Shown piece after piece: positions 10,966 through 22,680 of a stretch of DNA of 64,000 nt. This DNA comes from Solen grandis (taxonomy: Eukaryota; Mollusca; Bivalvia; Adapedonta; Solenidae), in contig CM037788.1 in assembly GCA_021229015.1 (NCBI GenBank), positions 52,149,369 through 52,213,368 on the forward strand, read 5' to 3'. Positions within the stretch are counted from its first letter, which is position 1. Each line of letters opens with the position of its first letter. The position numbers and the translations under genes are program-made. The notes under the pieces were generated by a model, which ran no database searches, was not told the DNA's origin, and saw only the letters and a program-made list of their open reading frames with translations.

Positions 10966-11924
10966 ATATATTATAAGGAAGATAACCACTATTACATCGA
11001 TGTAGTTTTAAATTATATACTGACATATAACAATGACGTCACAACAATACATGTACAATCATGGTAGTGGCAATTAATTTCGTCAAAATGATAAAAACAT
11101 GCAGTTGGAACTCCACCACCCATAGTGGCGAACTTGTATCTGCATCTTTTCATATTATAAGTGTAGTAATGGGAAGCAAGCAAATGTATCTAACACTCAA
11201 ACTTTATGTGTGACTAAATAGTGTTTCTAAAAGTGTTATTCTATGAGGACTATACAATATAGAAAATGTCTGCGCATTTTTTTGTGTGGAATTTATATGC
11301 ATTTGAAAAAAATATCAACATAGTCTTAAAGTTCCTTGAATTGTTTTAGTAAATATTCGGGAGTACACACTTAAGATTTTATATACGGTGCAATAGTTGG
11401 TGTACCGATAATTGGAATGCACTGTTATATTCCTGGTATATATTACTTATAATCGCATTTTAAAGATGTTTAGGTCCAAGTATGTGCATATAATGAAGAC
11501 TTTGCACACTCTTTATTACGGGCTGTTATGCCATTATGTGATAAAAACAATATTTGTACTCGTGTATGGGGCATATCAAGAAAGGTTGCTGTAAATTTCC
11601 AATCAACATTGTTAAGAACGTTCGCATCTCGCCGTACTGGTAGTTGCATGCTTGTTTATATAAACAGAACTTAAGTTGGCTCGGTTTCAGGAAAATGTGA
11701 CCATTGTAAAAGCATGCCATATGCAAACTGATGCAGAATGTCTACAAAGATGAAATTTGTCTCAAATCCCTTAACTTAGTCTCAAAATCACTGTGATATT
11801 CTCGTTGGGGTTTTAAACCCGGCATTCAAACAAACAATCGACAATCAAACAGCATAAGGTAAATATCGATAAATGGCTGTAAATCAAATCAAAGCAAATG
11901 GCTATGGTATCGATTAAGCCAGGT
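10966..11924. other. Gene-free stretch with one perfect CRE word and a SINE tail scrap
   Basis: TGACGTCA, a perfect cAMP-response-element palindrome, sits at 11034-11041. At about 11808-11838 GTTGGGGTTTTAAACCCGGC followed by AAACAAACAAT resembles a family A SINE 3' end. No exon is supported. Confidence 0.4.
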
Positions 11925-12165
11925 ATCTGTCTTCTGCGCCTTGATTGCTTAAGCTTTTTGATTATTCAATGTATGTTTCGTCTGTACCTTGATTTTTTTT
12001 AATGTCTCTTTTTTAGGCATCTTGATTGTTCGTCTGTACATTGATTGTTCAATGCCTCTTTCTTATGCTTCTTGATTGTTCAACGTAGTTTCTCACCTTA
12101 TTGTTCCGTGTCCGTTTCTTCTGCTCTTTGGTTCCTCAAGGCATCTTTCTGTTGATTATTAAAAA
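11925..12165. repeat. Degenerate pyrimidine-rich minisatellite
   Basis: About seven diverged copies of a 30-40 bp unit with the words CTTGATTGTTCAATG, CCTCTTTCTT and TCTGC, e.g. near 11940, 11985, 12020, 12040 and 12070. Like the 4.0-5.4 kb array, the plus strand is pyrimidine-rich. Confidence 0.6.
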
Positions 12166-13811
12166 GGAGTGTCTATGATGGTACATGTTTATTCCCGTCA
12201 TCTAATAAATAAGATGTTTGTTTTAGAGTTCTAAGTTCATGTTTCGGGACTTTATCAAAGTTAATTCATAACTTGAGATATTTTCTCAATATGGCCCATT
12301 CTTAACAAGAAACCATACTGTTGCTATTATTGGTTGTATCCAGTATTGCTATATTAACAACTTATACAAAGCATAAAGTTATTATTGACGAAAAGAATAT
12401 ATAAAGGCCTGCACGAATAAGATCCAAGTCCCCCCATTCAATGGTTCACTGTAAGATGCAGTCAATAGGTATTTGGACAGATTCAATATTGCATACTATC
12501 TGCGTTCGAAATCTTGTAAAAGACCTCTTGTTAAAATCAAATTTCCTTCATTTCAGCGAAATAATATTCAATGGTACACATTTATCTTGGATAAATTATA
12601 AAAATAAAAAAAAACTTTAAGAGTGTGAGAGACACCGTGAATTCATAAAGCGAAATGTAGTGCCAGCTTTTCAGATGGTAAAATGTAAAAAAAACATCTC
12701 CCGGAGAATCAATTGTTAATGTATTTATTGCATCTTGTTGTAATACATTGTCTCGATAAGTTTTCCTACCCGTTATTTAGCGAAAGATTTCTTGAAATTC
12801 AACTGCACGCTAAACAAACACATTTACCATTTTATGATTTTAACATGTCTAAGTTCAATGCCGAGTCATAAAACTGGACGGGCGGTGATCGTGGCAGAAA
12901 TATAGCCCCAAAGTGTACACTGTTTTCCATTGTGAGTGCCTGTGAGTAGCACGGGTTTCTGATTTACAAATGAGGGCCAATATATCGTGATCCTCAAGTG
13001 CCATCTCTGTTAAGTCTGTGCTATCGAATTGGATGCATATACATCTGATGTTACTTGGGTACACTGCACTAAATTTACATTTAATGTTACATGTTATGTG
13101 TTACTCGTATTTGGTCAACTGCACATTTTCTTTTGTTCCAAAGTTGTGGGGTATGCTTAGAAAATGCTGACAAAACTTCAAATATCTGTCAAAATCCGAA
13201 ATTAGAGAAGAAAATTTAGTCAAATATCTGAGGTCGGATTTATTATCATGGTATCTGTCTAATTTTGCCAGTCAGGCGAACTCATGTACAAAGTTATTGA
13301 ACCACTGCCATGATGCTAACAAAATAAATGTCATTTCAAGCTTCAATTGAACGGTTTTTTGTTTGTTTTTGTTCTTCTTTTTGTTATAGAATATGTCATC
13401 ATCTTGCGCACTTATTTTAGCAAATTTAGCGGTGCTTTCTGACTTTGTGGGGTAGGGAGGTGACAATTGCATAAGGTCAGAAAATGGTGGCCATTACCCT
13501 TCAACAAATGATACATTTCGCTTTTTCTCTACTCATTTTATACTTGGCACCTATATATTTCAAATTTCTTTTTGAATCGGGTGTCTGGCATGATAACAGT
13601 AACCAATAAAGATGTCTGAACTAGGAAATTCAAACGTATGACTAAACTGAAATGATAATAGCCTTAAAAGTCATTATCAATTTTTTGGTCGACACTTCCT
13701 TATTGAATCATATCTATAGAGATGCTTCTGGGCTTTTTTTAAATTTGTTTTCAGTAGTTCGGTAGACAAAATTTAACTCACATGCGAGACACTTTGCCTA
13801 AAACACAGACT
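12166..13811. other. Gene-free stretch
   Basis: No gene or repeat that I can support. The minus-strand ORF at 12855-13064 has slightly coding-like composition (GC is higher than its surroundings) but no recognised family and no clear splice sites. Confidence 0.4.
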
Positions 13812-13926
13812 AAGGGTGAGGTATCATGCAAACGTCTACGGCTTGATATTGTTATGAGGCAGCTCTATGTGTCTCGTGTCCCCTATTGACTGAAATACTG
13901 TTGGTGGACCGTAAAGCCAGAGTTAA
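13812..13926 (+). mobile_element. SINE family A, 3' fragment
   Basis: Keeps only the 3' half: GGTATCATGC, CTACGGCTTGATATTG, TGACTGAAATACTGTTGGTG and a decayed GTTAACAAC end. The tRNA-like head is absent. Confidence 0.65.
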
Positions 13927-14667
13927 CAACATACTTCACATCGACATTTAACGAAGATAGCTTGAGGGCATCTGTAGATAAAGATAAACACAATAAGAAT
14001 ACAGATCGTGGCTTAGACCTCAATTTCAGCAAAATGTCGTTCTTATCTCAAACTCACTTTCTCAATAGACGATTATTGATTCTGTATAAGTGTTCATTAA
14101 ACACGACTTGAGAAGGGTTTTTTTTCTTACAGTATAAACCTAGATGTGGACATATCTCATGACATTTTTTTTTATTTTAGTATCAATCAAACTTGTGAAT
14201 GTACATTTAAGTTTGACTGATATGTTTCCAAGTTTGAAAGTTTGATAGACTATGTGAAAAACAAAGTTACTATGATATCAATGGTAATATTATTTCAGTC
14301 TAAAAAATAACCCGCTATAATTGAAATACATGTCTACTGAAATAAGTTAATGTGTTTTTTATAGTATCAACGGCATTATGATGTTGATTAGTTATATTAC
14401 TTTCCGTCATATCTGCTTCGAGTCTATGGTAAAATGCGCATGCTCTATACGAGAGTTTTTTTGATGATTGGACATCATCAAATAATGATGTTTTAAATTT
14501 GTTATGTGATGCATCATATGTAGTGATAGTGAACAGTACGACTTAATATGATGTTAAACATTTTTTTCGAAAAAAAAAAAATCAATAAAAAACACATATT
14601 TTTGGGAACACGTAGGAGAAAAAATAAAGTTCAACAGTAAGAAGATTTTTTTTTTTTTTTTCCAGTA
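13927..14667. other. Gene-free stretch
   Basis: AT-rich DNA ending in a T-rich run just before the GTGAGTTTCGAG array; nothing recognised. Confidence 0.5.
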
Positions 14668-15079
14668 GTGAGTTTCGAGTATGGAAAAGTGAGTTTCGGG
14701 TTAGAAAAAAGTGAGTTTCGAGTCGGAAAAGGTGAGTTTTGTGTTAGAAAATGTAAATTTCGAGTCAAGGAAAAGGGGAGTTTCGAGTCAAGAAAAAGAG
14801 AGTTTCAAGTCAAGAAAAGGAGAGTTTCGAGTCAAGAAAAGGGGGAGTTTCGAGTCAAGAAATAGGGGGGTTTCGAGTCAAGAAATCAAGAAATAGGGGA
14901 GTTTCGAGTCAAGAAAAAGGGAAGTTTCGAGTCAAGAAAAAGAGAGTTTCAGGTTAAGAAAAAGAGAGTTTCAGGTTAAGAAAAAGAGAGTTTCGAATCG
15001 GAAAATGTGAGTTCGAGTTAGAAAACGTGAGTTTCGAGTCAAGAAGAGTGAGTTTCGAGTCAGAAAAAAGTGAGTTTCC
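14668..15079 (+). repeat. Tandem array, unit GTGAGTTTCGAGTCAAGAAA (left array of an inverted pair)
   Basis: About 19 copies of a 20-23 bp unit with consensus GTGAGTTTCGAGTCAAGAAA. Variants carry GAGAGTTTC or GGTTAGAAAA. Unit lengths vary through A and G runs, so reading frame is not kept over the whole array. Highly charged ORFs across it are artefacts of the repeat. The same unit returns in the opposite orientation at 15768-16145. Confidence 0.85.
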
Positions 15080-15767
15080 AGCACAGTGAAGATATAAATG
15101 TATTCGTAATACACTGTTATCTCCCTTGATTTGAAGATTTTGCCATAAAACGTTTCCAGACTGAGGTCTTTCACAAAGTAAGTATTATTTAAAACATCGA
15201 TTAAATCCATTGACAGTACAATTTCATGCATTAATTAATTCTTATAATTGTTGGCACAGTTTTTTACCAACTTTCTGACGAGTATGAATACAATCAGTGC
15301 CAAAATAACAGAAGTAAGTTATTTTCGCGTAAATGAGGTTGTGGCTACGAAAATAACATCTGGTCTCTTGCATCTAATATATACCCAACTAATAAATTAT
15401 GAAAATAAATGTGGAGAAAAAACGACACCATTTTAAAACGGGTTATTTCGGAACGAGGAATGCCGCATTTGGACCATTTACAGGAATTTCTGAGTGTTTG
15501 TTCCGTGTTTTCTACAGTTACCCGGGATTTAGATCAGTTGGGGCAATCCGTCATGGCTGAGTGAATATGGCGGAATGCAATGTAAATATTAAACTGACTG
15601 CGGACTTGAGCAACTATTCCCCGATTTTTTTTTATAAAACTTTACCGTGAAATCAATTTAAAACACACAAATGTTGTTAAATGTATACACAGTCGCCAAA
15701 ACATACACATTTTTATTTATAACCGGTCACTGTACATTATATAAACTTTGTTGTAATCTATTCTTAC
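15080..15767. other. Unique spacer between the two inverted arrays
   Basis: About 690 bp of apparently single-copy DNA. It holds no recognisable exon or transposase. GC is slightly higher at 15430-15600 than in the flanks. Confidence 0.5.
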
Positions 15768-16145
15768 TCGAACACCGAATCGAAAATCACCTTTCCTGAC
15801 CCGAAACTCACTTTTCCAACTCGAAAGTCACCTACGCAAACAAGAAACTCTTTTTTCTAGACTCGAAACTCACCTTTTGCAACTCGAAACTCACCTTTTG
15901 CAACTCGAAAATAACTTTTTGCAACTCGAAACTCACCTTTTGCAACTCGAAACTTTGCAACTCGTAACTCATTTTTGCAACTCGTAACTCACCTTTTTTT
16001 AACTCGAAACTCACATTTTGCATCTAGGTGCTACTCGAAACTTTGCAACTCGTTACTCACCTTTTGCAACTCGAAACTCACCTTTTCTGACTCGAAACTA
16101 ACTTTTGCAACTCGAAACTCATCCTTTTCTAACTCACCACTCACT
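15768..16145 (-). repeat. Tandem array, same unit inverted (right array)
   Basis: About 16 copies of a unit reading CTCACCTTTTGCAACTCGAA on the plus strand, the reverse complement of the left-array unit with a TTGC variant. The outermost right copies (TTTTCTGACTCGAAACTAAC) are closest to the left array. ORFs through it are not genes. Confidence 0.85.
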
Positions 16146-16165
16146 AAAACATATCTCCAACAGTA

Positions 16166-16557
16166 AAAAGATGACATTTCTGCCAGATACTTAACCACTT
16201 AGCTATGTCGAATCTGTTCTGAAACATCACATAGTCAGTTAGTATCTGGCAAATAAAAAAACGTTCGTGTTTTCCTCTTAGGTATCTTAACAGGACAAAA
16301 CTGCCTGTTACTACCCACTACTGCCAACCATATATTCACTTAAGATTACTGGATATCGTGCTTTCTTTTTTTCAAGCTAGTCAGCATTCTTTCAAATAAG
16401 CAGTAGTTTGCACTAACAGGAAGTTTTGTCCTGATAAGATACCTAAAGATAACTTGAAAATTTTCTACTTGCCATATATTAACTGAATATGTAACAATTT
16501 CTTAGAAAAGTTTCGACATAGCTAAGTTGATATGTGGCTGGCAGAAATATGCCACCA
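16166..16557. mobile_element. Long-inverted-repeat MITE, copy 1
   Basis: The 3' end reads ACATAGCTAAGTTGATATGT, GGCTGGCAGAAATATGCCAC and CATA. The 5' end (TTTCTGCCAGATACTTAACC, ACTTAGCTATGTCG) is its decayed reverse complement. Inner words GGTATCTTAACAGGAC and GTCCTGATAAGATACC pair as well, so almost the whole element folds back. It aligns with 50678-51140. TA flanks the 3' end. No coding capacity. Confidence 0.8.
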
Positions 16558-16721
16558 TATCAAACAGATATTGTTACCTAAAATAAGAAGACATGAAAGG
16601 TATGACATAAATAAAACTTACGTTGATTTGTTTTCTTGTAAGATTGTATTTTTAACTACAGTAGTCTTATATGTATTTTATAAGTATTGCTTTGAAAGAC
16701 TACGTGTGACAAAAACATACT

Positions 16722-16985
16722 GAGCGGGAGGTCGTGGGTTCGATCCCCGGCCGCGACATACCAAAGTCGTTGAAAATAGTATTGTTACAGCTCCCTTGCT
16801 TGGCGCTCAGCATATAAGGGTATTTGCAGGACTGGTTGGTCCGGTGTCAGGATAATGTGACTGGGTGTGGTATCATGCACATGTCTACGGCATGATACTG
16901 CAGTGTGGCAGCACTATGTCTCAAGTAGACATCGTCTCCAAATGACTGAAATACTGTCGATGGGACGTTAAATCCAACAAACAAA
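16722..16985 (+). mobile_element. SINE family A, 5'-truncated head
   Basis: Starts inside the tRNA-like head (GAGCGGGAGGTCGTGGGTTC) and runs identically to the 46726 copy for about 50 bp through the B box GGTTCGATCCC. It ends GACGTTAAATCCAACAAACA with an AAAC tail. High identity to 46726 implies recent family activity. Confidence 0.85.
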
Positions 16986-17415
16986 CTGAAAGAAACATAC
17001 GGTCGTATGAATATATCAGTAAAAAGCATCTTAGTACATGTGTCATCAGTAATAGAATTATCAAATGAAGCCAGGTCATGCACATATCGGAAATAAAATG
17101 CAAGTATGTCTCTCTCATGGCATGTCGTATCGTGTTTGTCAGTGACAAGAAGGTATTTTATGCGTTCTGGCGACACGCATCATCTTGTCAATACCAAGAG
17201 GTCCAACTATGTGAAAATATATGAAAATTCAAATTGTTCAAGCTTTTACAACACGGCTATAAAATGAGTAAGGGGATTTTATTGTAAATCATATTGACTT
17301 TCAAGTGTTATTCTCGTTTGGTGGCTTCATGAAGACGCTGTAAATTGTATATCAAGTACCATTGACTTCTACAACGCCCTCTGTATAAAGGTCCTGCAAG
17401 GCGTTTTGCTGGCAG
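16986..17415. other. Gene-free stretch
   Basis: Nothing recognised before the candidate splice acceptor at 17413-17415. Confidence 0.5.
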
Positions 17416-17549
17416 AACCTCCGTTTTTGCCCACCAAAGAGAACGATCTCGTATTCTGCGCCCGAATCTATCCCTATGGCATTAAAGTAAAAAACTTAAA
17501 ATCAAGGATTTTAAACAGCAAATTAATGACTGTGTTTGGAGCTAACCAG
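17416..17549 (+). CDS. Candidate internal exon, unknown protein
   Basis: A 134-bp open segment ends in a strong donor (AACCAG then GTATGTATTT at 17550). It begins after TTTTGCTGGCAG, an acceptable but weak acceptor with a poor pyrimidine tract. The open frame reads EPPFLPTKENDLVFCARIYP, then GIKVKNLKSRILNSKLMTVF and GANQ. This has mixed charge and hydrophobicity, unlike the low-complexity ORFs elsewhere. I recognise no domain. No partner exon was found in the flanks, so the gene and its other exons are unknown. It could equally be chance. Confidence 0.25.
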
Positions 17550-20500
17550 GTATGTATTTATCTTGTCTTTTTACGATGTTCACGTAAGGTACAATCAAAC
17601 ACGTTATAGCTCGATATGGAAATAAATCAACATTTTTTCCTAAATTTAGAAACGAAACTGCGTAATTACCTGTTCCCTTTCTATTCTCAGAAGTTACGTT
17701 CATTGAATCTCGAACAAAACTTTTCCATTCGATTGTAGAGTTTCATTATAAAGGCTGATCAACAGAAAACATCTTTTAGATTTGAATTTAACACCTACTA
17801 TCTCATAGATCAAGCTTTACACAGCTGACTTCTTGAATATCAAACACTGTGATAAGCTTCTATGTTCACTTAAATAATATTTTAACAGACAAATATGTTA
17901 GGTCAGTGTACTGAACGTCTTATCTAAATCGGTGTAAAGATTTCTTTTCCCTGATATATATCGTTTATTTCTCCTTAAAAATTCTACATCTTATTAATTT
18001 TTTTCATCCCCATCCTTCTATTTGATTTGAAGCACCTTGTAAAGTACATGCATAATTATCATAATTTGATTTTAAAAGTTGAAGATATATTTGCAACATC
18101 AAATGTTTTAGTTATATGATTTCCATATTAGCATGATTTGTTTTGATGTCTCTAATACATTGACACGTCCCTTAATTGGTCCCCATTTTAGTCATCAAAC
18201 ACAACATATTTCTAAAGACTGGTCGAACGTGCCGCTACGTCAAAATAGAAATTCAAATCACGTATATTCAAATGACAAATGATAGTCATTGTGAAACAGG
18301 TGTTACCTGAACTCGCTTGATTGATGCGGAAAATTTAAGATCTATCTTCCACGTTCAAACAGAATAATATTTGGTTATACATACTACATAGTTGTATAAA
18401 CAAAAGTCTGATTTGTCGGAGCTGAAATGAGAAATGCACCAATTGACATATTAACAGAAATAAAAGCTTCATAAAAACAGTTCTATTTTAAAATGTTATT
18501 TCGAAAAGGGTGTTTGCTTGCGTTTGTCAAGTGCAAAAACTTCCACACTTAAGATGCCAAAGTAATGATTTTTAAATCTTGGAAATAAATATATTTTATT
18601 GTTTTGCAAAGATTTTATTTAATTTAGGAACTATAGATAACGAGTCTTTCAATGATTTAAAATGAACAAAAAAGAATGAAAATGCGTATGTTCACAGTTT
18701 CAGATCTTTTTGTATTATATTTCCACAATCTTAAATTCTAACATAGGAAATTCATTTTGACATTTTTATCGCTCACATTTGAAACTTTATAATACATGCA
18801 TAACCTTTCTTTGACACTTTTATTGTTTCTATTTATTGTTTCTATTCGTGATCGTTTAGCCATTTACCTCATTTGGACGCTTTGGCGAACAGAGCAAACA
18901 AGGGTCTCGTCTGCTTGCTTTACAAGGTTATGTACAGTCTGTACGGGAAAAAAACAACGTTCGTTTCATATACCATTCCCATTTCTGTAAATTAATAGTC
19001 ATCAGGTCATAAATTTGTAAATGAATATTCATGAGGTAAATTATTTTGCAAGACATCTGTAGGAACCATTTGATGTTCTAAGATTACCATACTGCTGTTT
19101 TCAACATTTCTACGTCTCTGGTTTAAGTCCCAGATTTCATTTTATTTCCATAACTTGTTACGACATTAGTACTAGATAAGGGTATTTTAATATTTGCAGT
19201 TTTAGCGTGATTATGAATAGTATTATTCCTTTGTTTTGTATGCTTGTTGTAATTTGCATGCTTTTTTGAAATCAGACCCTGAGAGCACGCCCGAAGTTCA
19301 ATAAATCATTTTATGACAGCAAATATGACCAAACTTGCAAGGGAGACGATCTAATTAGAATAAATGTCAAAATACGTTAAGACACCCAAGAACACAACTA
19401 GTTACTCCGCATTTCTATTTAATTGCCTTGACCCGGAAACAGACACCGGGAAATAAACTTGCAACTTTATTCCGGTCCCTGTAGCACAACTTCCCGAGCC
19501 AAATGTGCAGTGAAAGAATTGTTAGCATTTAATCATAAGGCTATCTAACTTAATGTATTCCCTACACTATAATATTGCAAGTTTATGGTTGTAGTCTTCC
19601 CGGCTTTACGGGACGGCAAAGTTTATGGTATTTGCACTTCTTGGATAACGTTGGGACGAACAGGGGGTCCCCATTTTCAATTCCCCAGTGTAAACAGCAC
19701 TTCGGTCTATGCATTTCCGAAAGAATGGATTTTATTGTCTTATGTTTCCTTCAATAGACAAATTGTTCTTATCTGATAATAGTCTTGATGAGTAAGCTTG
19801 GTTTCTGAATGTCAAATCGTCAATGCTTTTGCAAGTCATTGTTATATTTTATTACCATTAATTGAGAAATCATCTTCTGCAGATCATATCGGAAGTAAAC
19901 AGATCATCTGCAATTATTCAATGATACTAAAACGAAACATTTTAAAATATGTTCCATTTATAGTCCTGTCATTTTCATTGTTCGCCTTTTGGTAGTCCTC
20001 AGTTGAATGGACCAGTTGAATTTAAGGAACAATATTGTAGCATCCAGGAAAGAATATTGCAAATAAAACTAGGATGGTCCTATAATCATTTAGAATATAC
20101 AGTGTACTTTTGAAATGATCAAAGTGTCACTTACATGCTTTATTCAGTTTAATGTCGTCAAGAGAAGTAACAATGTGTGTGAATAAAGCCATCATATTAG
20201 TCCATGTCTACATCCTACTTTGCCTCTCAAAAGCTTTGTTTATTTCTTGGTATTTTTAAGCAGCGTGTTCCCCTCTGACTCTTAGTGCTTTTATGCTCTA
20301 TTATCTTTTTCAAAACCATCTGAAAGAAAATTGGAATCAGACGGATTTTTGCTTTGTCTATTATCCACACATTTCCAAGTAAATCCTCAAGGAAATTGCA
20401 ACACCCCTGTGAGGTTTCCCATTTAAAGTCACAGAGATTGTTTTATTAGTGCCGTTCCGGTCATGTGATTATTTTTGTTAACTTTGGAAGAAATATACAA

Positions 20501-21177
20501 TAAAACAAATGGGAATTTGACAAACATAAAACTTTGTTTACTCGTTGTCTGTGGATTGTCTAATTCAGAGCTGGTCGGGTTAGAAAGAGGTGGATGCTTT
20601 GTGCAATGATTCTGCAGCGGAATTTTAGTGTATCGCCAGGTTTTAAGTGATAAAAAAGGCGATTCATGTAAATAAGTGTTAACAGGGGAAGCCCTTTAGA
20701 ATAATATGTAAGTTTACTCAGGCTATGCCATGCTTATAGTGTTTCGTTAATAAGGGAGTAGAACCAACTGTCTTGACAGATCTCTTTGTAGGTTTACCAA
20801 ACATTTGGATTGGATGACGTTGGTGACGTCACATGGAAACTAGGCTAAGGTTATCAGCAGTTGGTATGTATCATTTTCTATTAAAAGCGATAAAAGCAAA
20901 TCTGCAATATGATATTCTGTTATGTGAACCGTATATCATGGCTTCTTTTTTATCAGCAACGTCTGTTTCGGTGAGTTATTACAGGATGCTGTGTATTCAC
21001 AACACAATGGAAAACATTATACTTATCAGAAGTGTACATGTATAAAAACCAAAAGTGTCGTAGTATCAATGTATATGCGGGTGTCTCAGAAAAGGTTCGC
21101 CACATTAATATATTGTATCCATATTTTGCTTGTGTTCATTAGATTTTTTTCCCGTATAATGGGCCAGAAGTTTGTTT
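17550..21177. other. Gene-free stretch, repeat-poor
   Basis: 3.6 kb with no recognised repeat and no supportable exon. A perfect CRE palindrome TGACGTCA is at 20824-20831 in GATGACGTTGGTGACGTCAC. Two GC-richer patches (19420-19500, 19600-19700) have no identified content. Confidence 0.45.
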
Positions 21178-21475
21178 ATTTTCTTCGGTTTAAAGTCCCA
21201 CCAACATTTAGCCATTTAGGCACTATTTGTCTACATGAGACAAATATACTGTGGTTTCAATGTGGTATAACCCCGTAGACAATTGGCATGACAAAACACA
21301 CAGCCGCATTGTCCTGACACTATATCAATCAATTCTTGAACCACTCTAAATTGCTTAATGTCAAGCAAAAAGCATATATACCAGAAATTACTTTGGTATG
21401 TTGCGGCCGGTGATCGAACCCATGATCTCCCAATAACGAAATAGACGCTCTTACCACTCAGCCATCTGGGCTGGT
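21178..21475 (-). mobile_element. SINE family A with near-complete tRNA-like head
   Basis: Minus-strand copy. The plus-strand text starts GGTTTAAAGTCCCACCAACA. It ends with the head complement: GTGATCGAACCCATGATCTC (B box), CGAAATAGACGCTCTTACCA and CTCAGCCATCTGGGC (A box) near 21455-21470. The body is more diverged than the 46726 copy, so this is an older insertion. Confidence 0.8.
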
Positions 21476-21809
21476 CCTACACGTTTGTACAAGTAAGGAA
21501 GGTTTGAATTCATATGCTCTTGGATAATTGATACCTAGAAACTAGCGTGCCTACTTCGTGTTCTTTGTTACAGAAAAAGTAACAAAATGCAATGCTTCTG
21601 AAACACTCCGTTTGAGGATAGTCTATGAAGCAGATCATGATTCATGATTAAAGTCAACTCCCATTGTATATTAACATGAATTTCTCCCCGTCTTCTTCTC
21701 TGAAGCAGTGTCGAGAGAATTGAGTCAGAGAAGAACTACGGGTATAAATTGTGGAGAACTTTAAGTCATAGATAATAGAGCTCCTGCAATGTAAAATTGC
21801 TCAATCAAA
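21476..21809. repeat. Spacer with a short imperfect hairpin
   Basis: CCGTCTTCTTCTCTGA (21688-21703) pairs imperfectly with TCAGAGAAGAACTACGG (21725-21741). Outer words TTTCTCC and GGAGAA extend the stem. It may be a mini foldback element. The rest is plain DNA. Confidence 0.5.
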
Positions 21810-22022
21810 TTACACAGTGTCGAACCCAACACGCACGGGACCCGGGTCTCCCAGCATGATTCTATTTCTCTGTTTGATAGAAGCCTTCCACTTCCTGGCA
21901 TTCTTAGCTTTCCGAGCGTTTAAAAGAGAGATACGCGACTGTTTGGGTAACAAGAGCTTTCGGGAAGAGATAACCTTTTTGGTTTTGTTAAGTTTAAAAT
22001 GGCGGTTAAAAATAGTGTGCAT
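21810..22022 (-). CDS. Small basic ORF, unknown
   Basis: A 70-codon minus-strand ORF, very rich in Lys and Arg, with stretches such as KKVISSRKLLLPKQSRISLL and ARKAKNARKWKASIKQRNRI. It ends near GDPGPVRVGFDTV. GC is higher than its flanks. The composition would suit a nucleic-acid-binding segment or a decayed mobile-element ORF, but I recognise no domain. The plus strand is also open (21817-22092), which weakens the case. Confidence 0.2.
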   Translation of the reverse strand: MHTIFNRHFKLNKTKKVISSRKLLLPKQSRISLLNARKAKNARKWKASIKQRNRIMLGDPGPVRVGFDTV

Positions 22023-22188
22023 TGTATTAAAGCAAGGTGTGTGTGTGTGTGTGTTATTTTTCCATATATCAATTTATCATAGGATATTATGAAACAGCTG
22101 TTTCCGGTTTCGTATAACCATCAAATATTTTCTTATAATTATCACGTTGCATATAACGAATTACATCATTCCGCGTTATATATATGTG

Positions 22189-22319
22189 TTGTTGTTGTTG
22201 TTGTTGTATTGGGGTTTACCGTCGCTGCGATAGTATTTCAATCATATAGCGACGTCCAGCTAATTAAAGGTGGAGGAAGACCCCGAGTACACAGAGGTAC
22301 CCAGGTAGAACCACCGACC

Positions 22320-22322
<3 letters not shown>
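22189..22322 (-). mobile_element. SINE family B (CAA-tailed), truncated
   Basis: Plus-strand reading: (TTG)n tail complement, then TTTACCGTCGCTGCGATAGT, TTCAATCATATAGCGACG, GGTGGAGGAAGACCCCGAGT, and AGGTAGAACCACCGACCTA. About 110 bp match 52246-52455 almost exactly. The tRNA-side half is missing: at the same point a GT microsatellite begins. Confidence 0.8.

Positions 22323-22323
<1 letters not shown>

Positions 22324-22366
<43 letters not shown>
22324..22366. repeat. (GT)n microsatellite abutting SINE family B
   Basis: About 21 GT units start directly at the SINE break point, replacing the half of the element that continues at 52370-52455. A shorter (GT)9 is at 22037-22054. Confidence 0.95.
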
Positions 22367-22370
<4 letters not shown>

Positions 22371-22680
22371 AATGGGTTGAACTCGAACAGTTGGATGGAT
22401 TAAATGTGTTTGATGCAACTAAATTTGGTAAAAAAATGTATTATTCATATGATGTTGAAAATATATGAGAAATACACACGTTAAATCGTTATTTTCAGTT
22501 ATTATTTAAAACTGTTTTCTTGGTGTTAGACTACAAATAGTAATTCGTTCATAGTCCGTTAATTCATTTTTTTTGTTTGTTTGTTTGTTGTTATAATTGC
22601 GATTTACTGTCAGTATAAGTCATATGATAAAAAGAATCTGACATGAATTGTCATTTCATATCAAGTTATGAATAATTAAA
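22367..22680. other. Gene-free stretch
   Basis: AT-rich DNA with a short TTTG run near 22575; nothing else recognised. Confidence 0.5.

Noticed and set aside
12855..13064. Possible exon on the minus strand
   Set aside because: Coding-like composition but readable in two frames, with no splice sites or family.
14668..14896. Charged ORFs resembling a coiled coil
   Set aside because: They follow the GTGAGTTTCGAG tandem units, and unit-length changes shift the frame.
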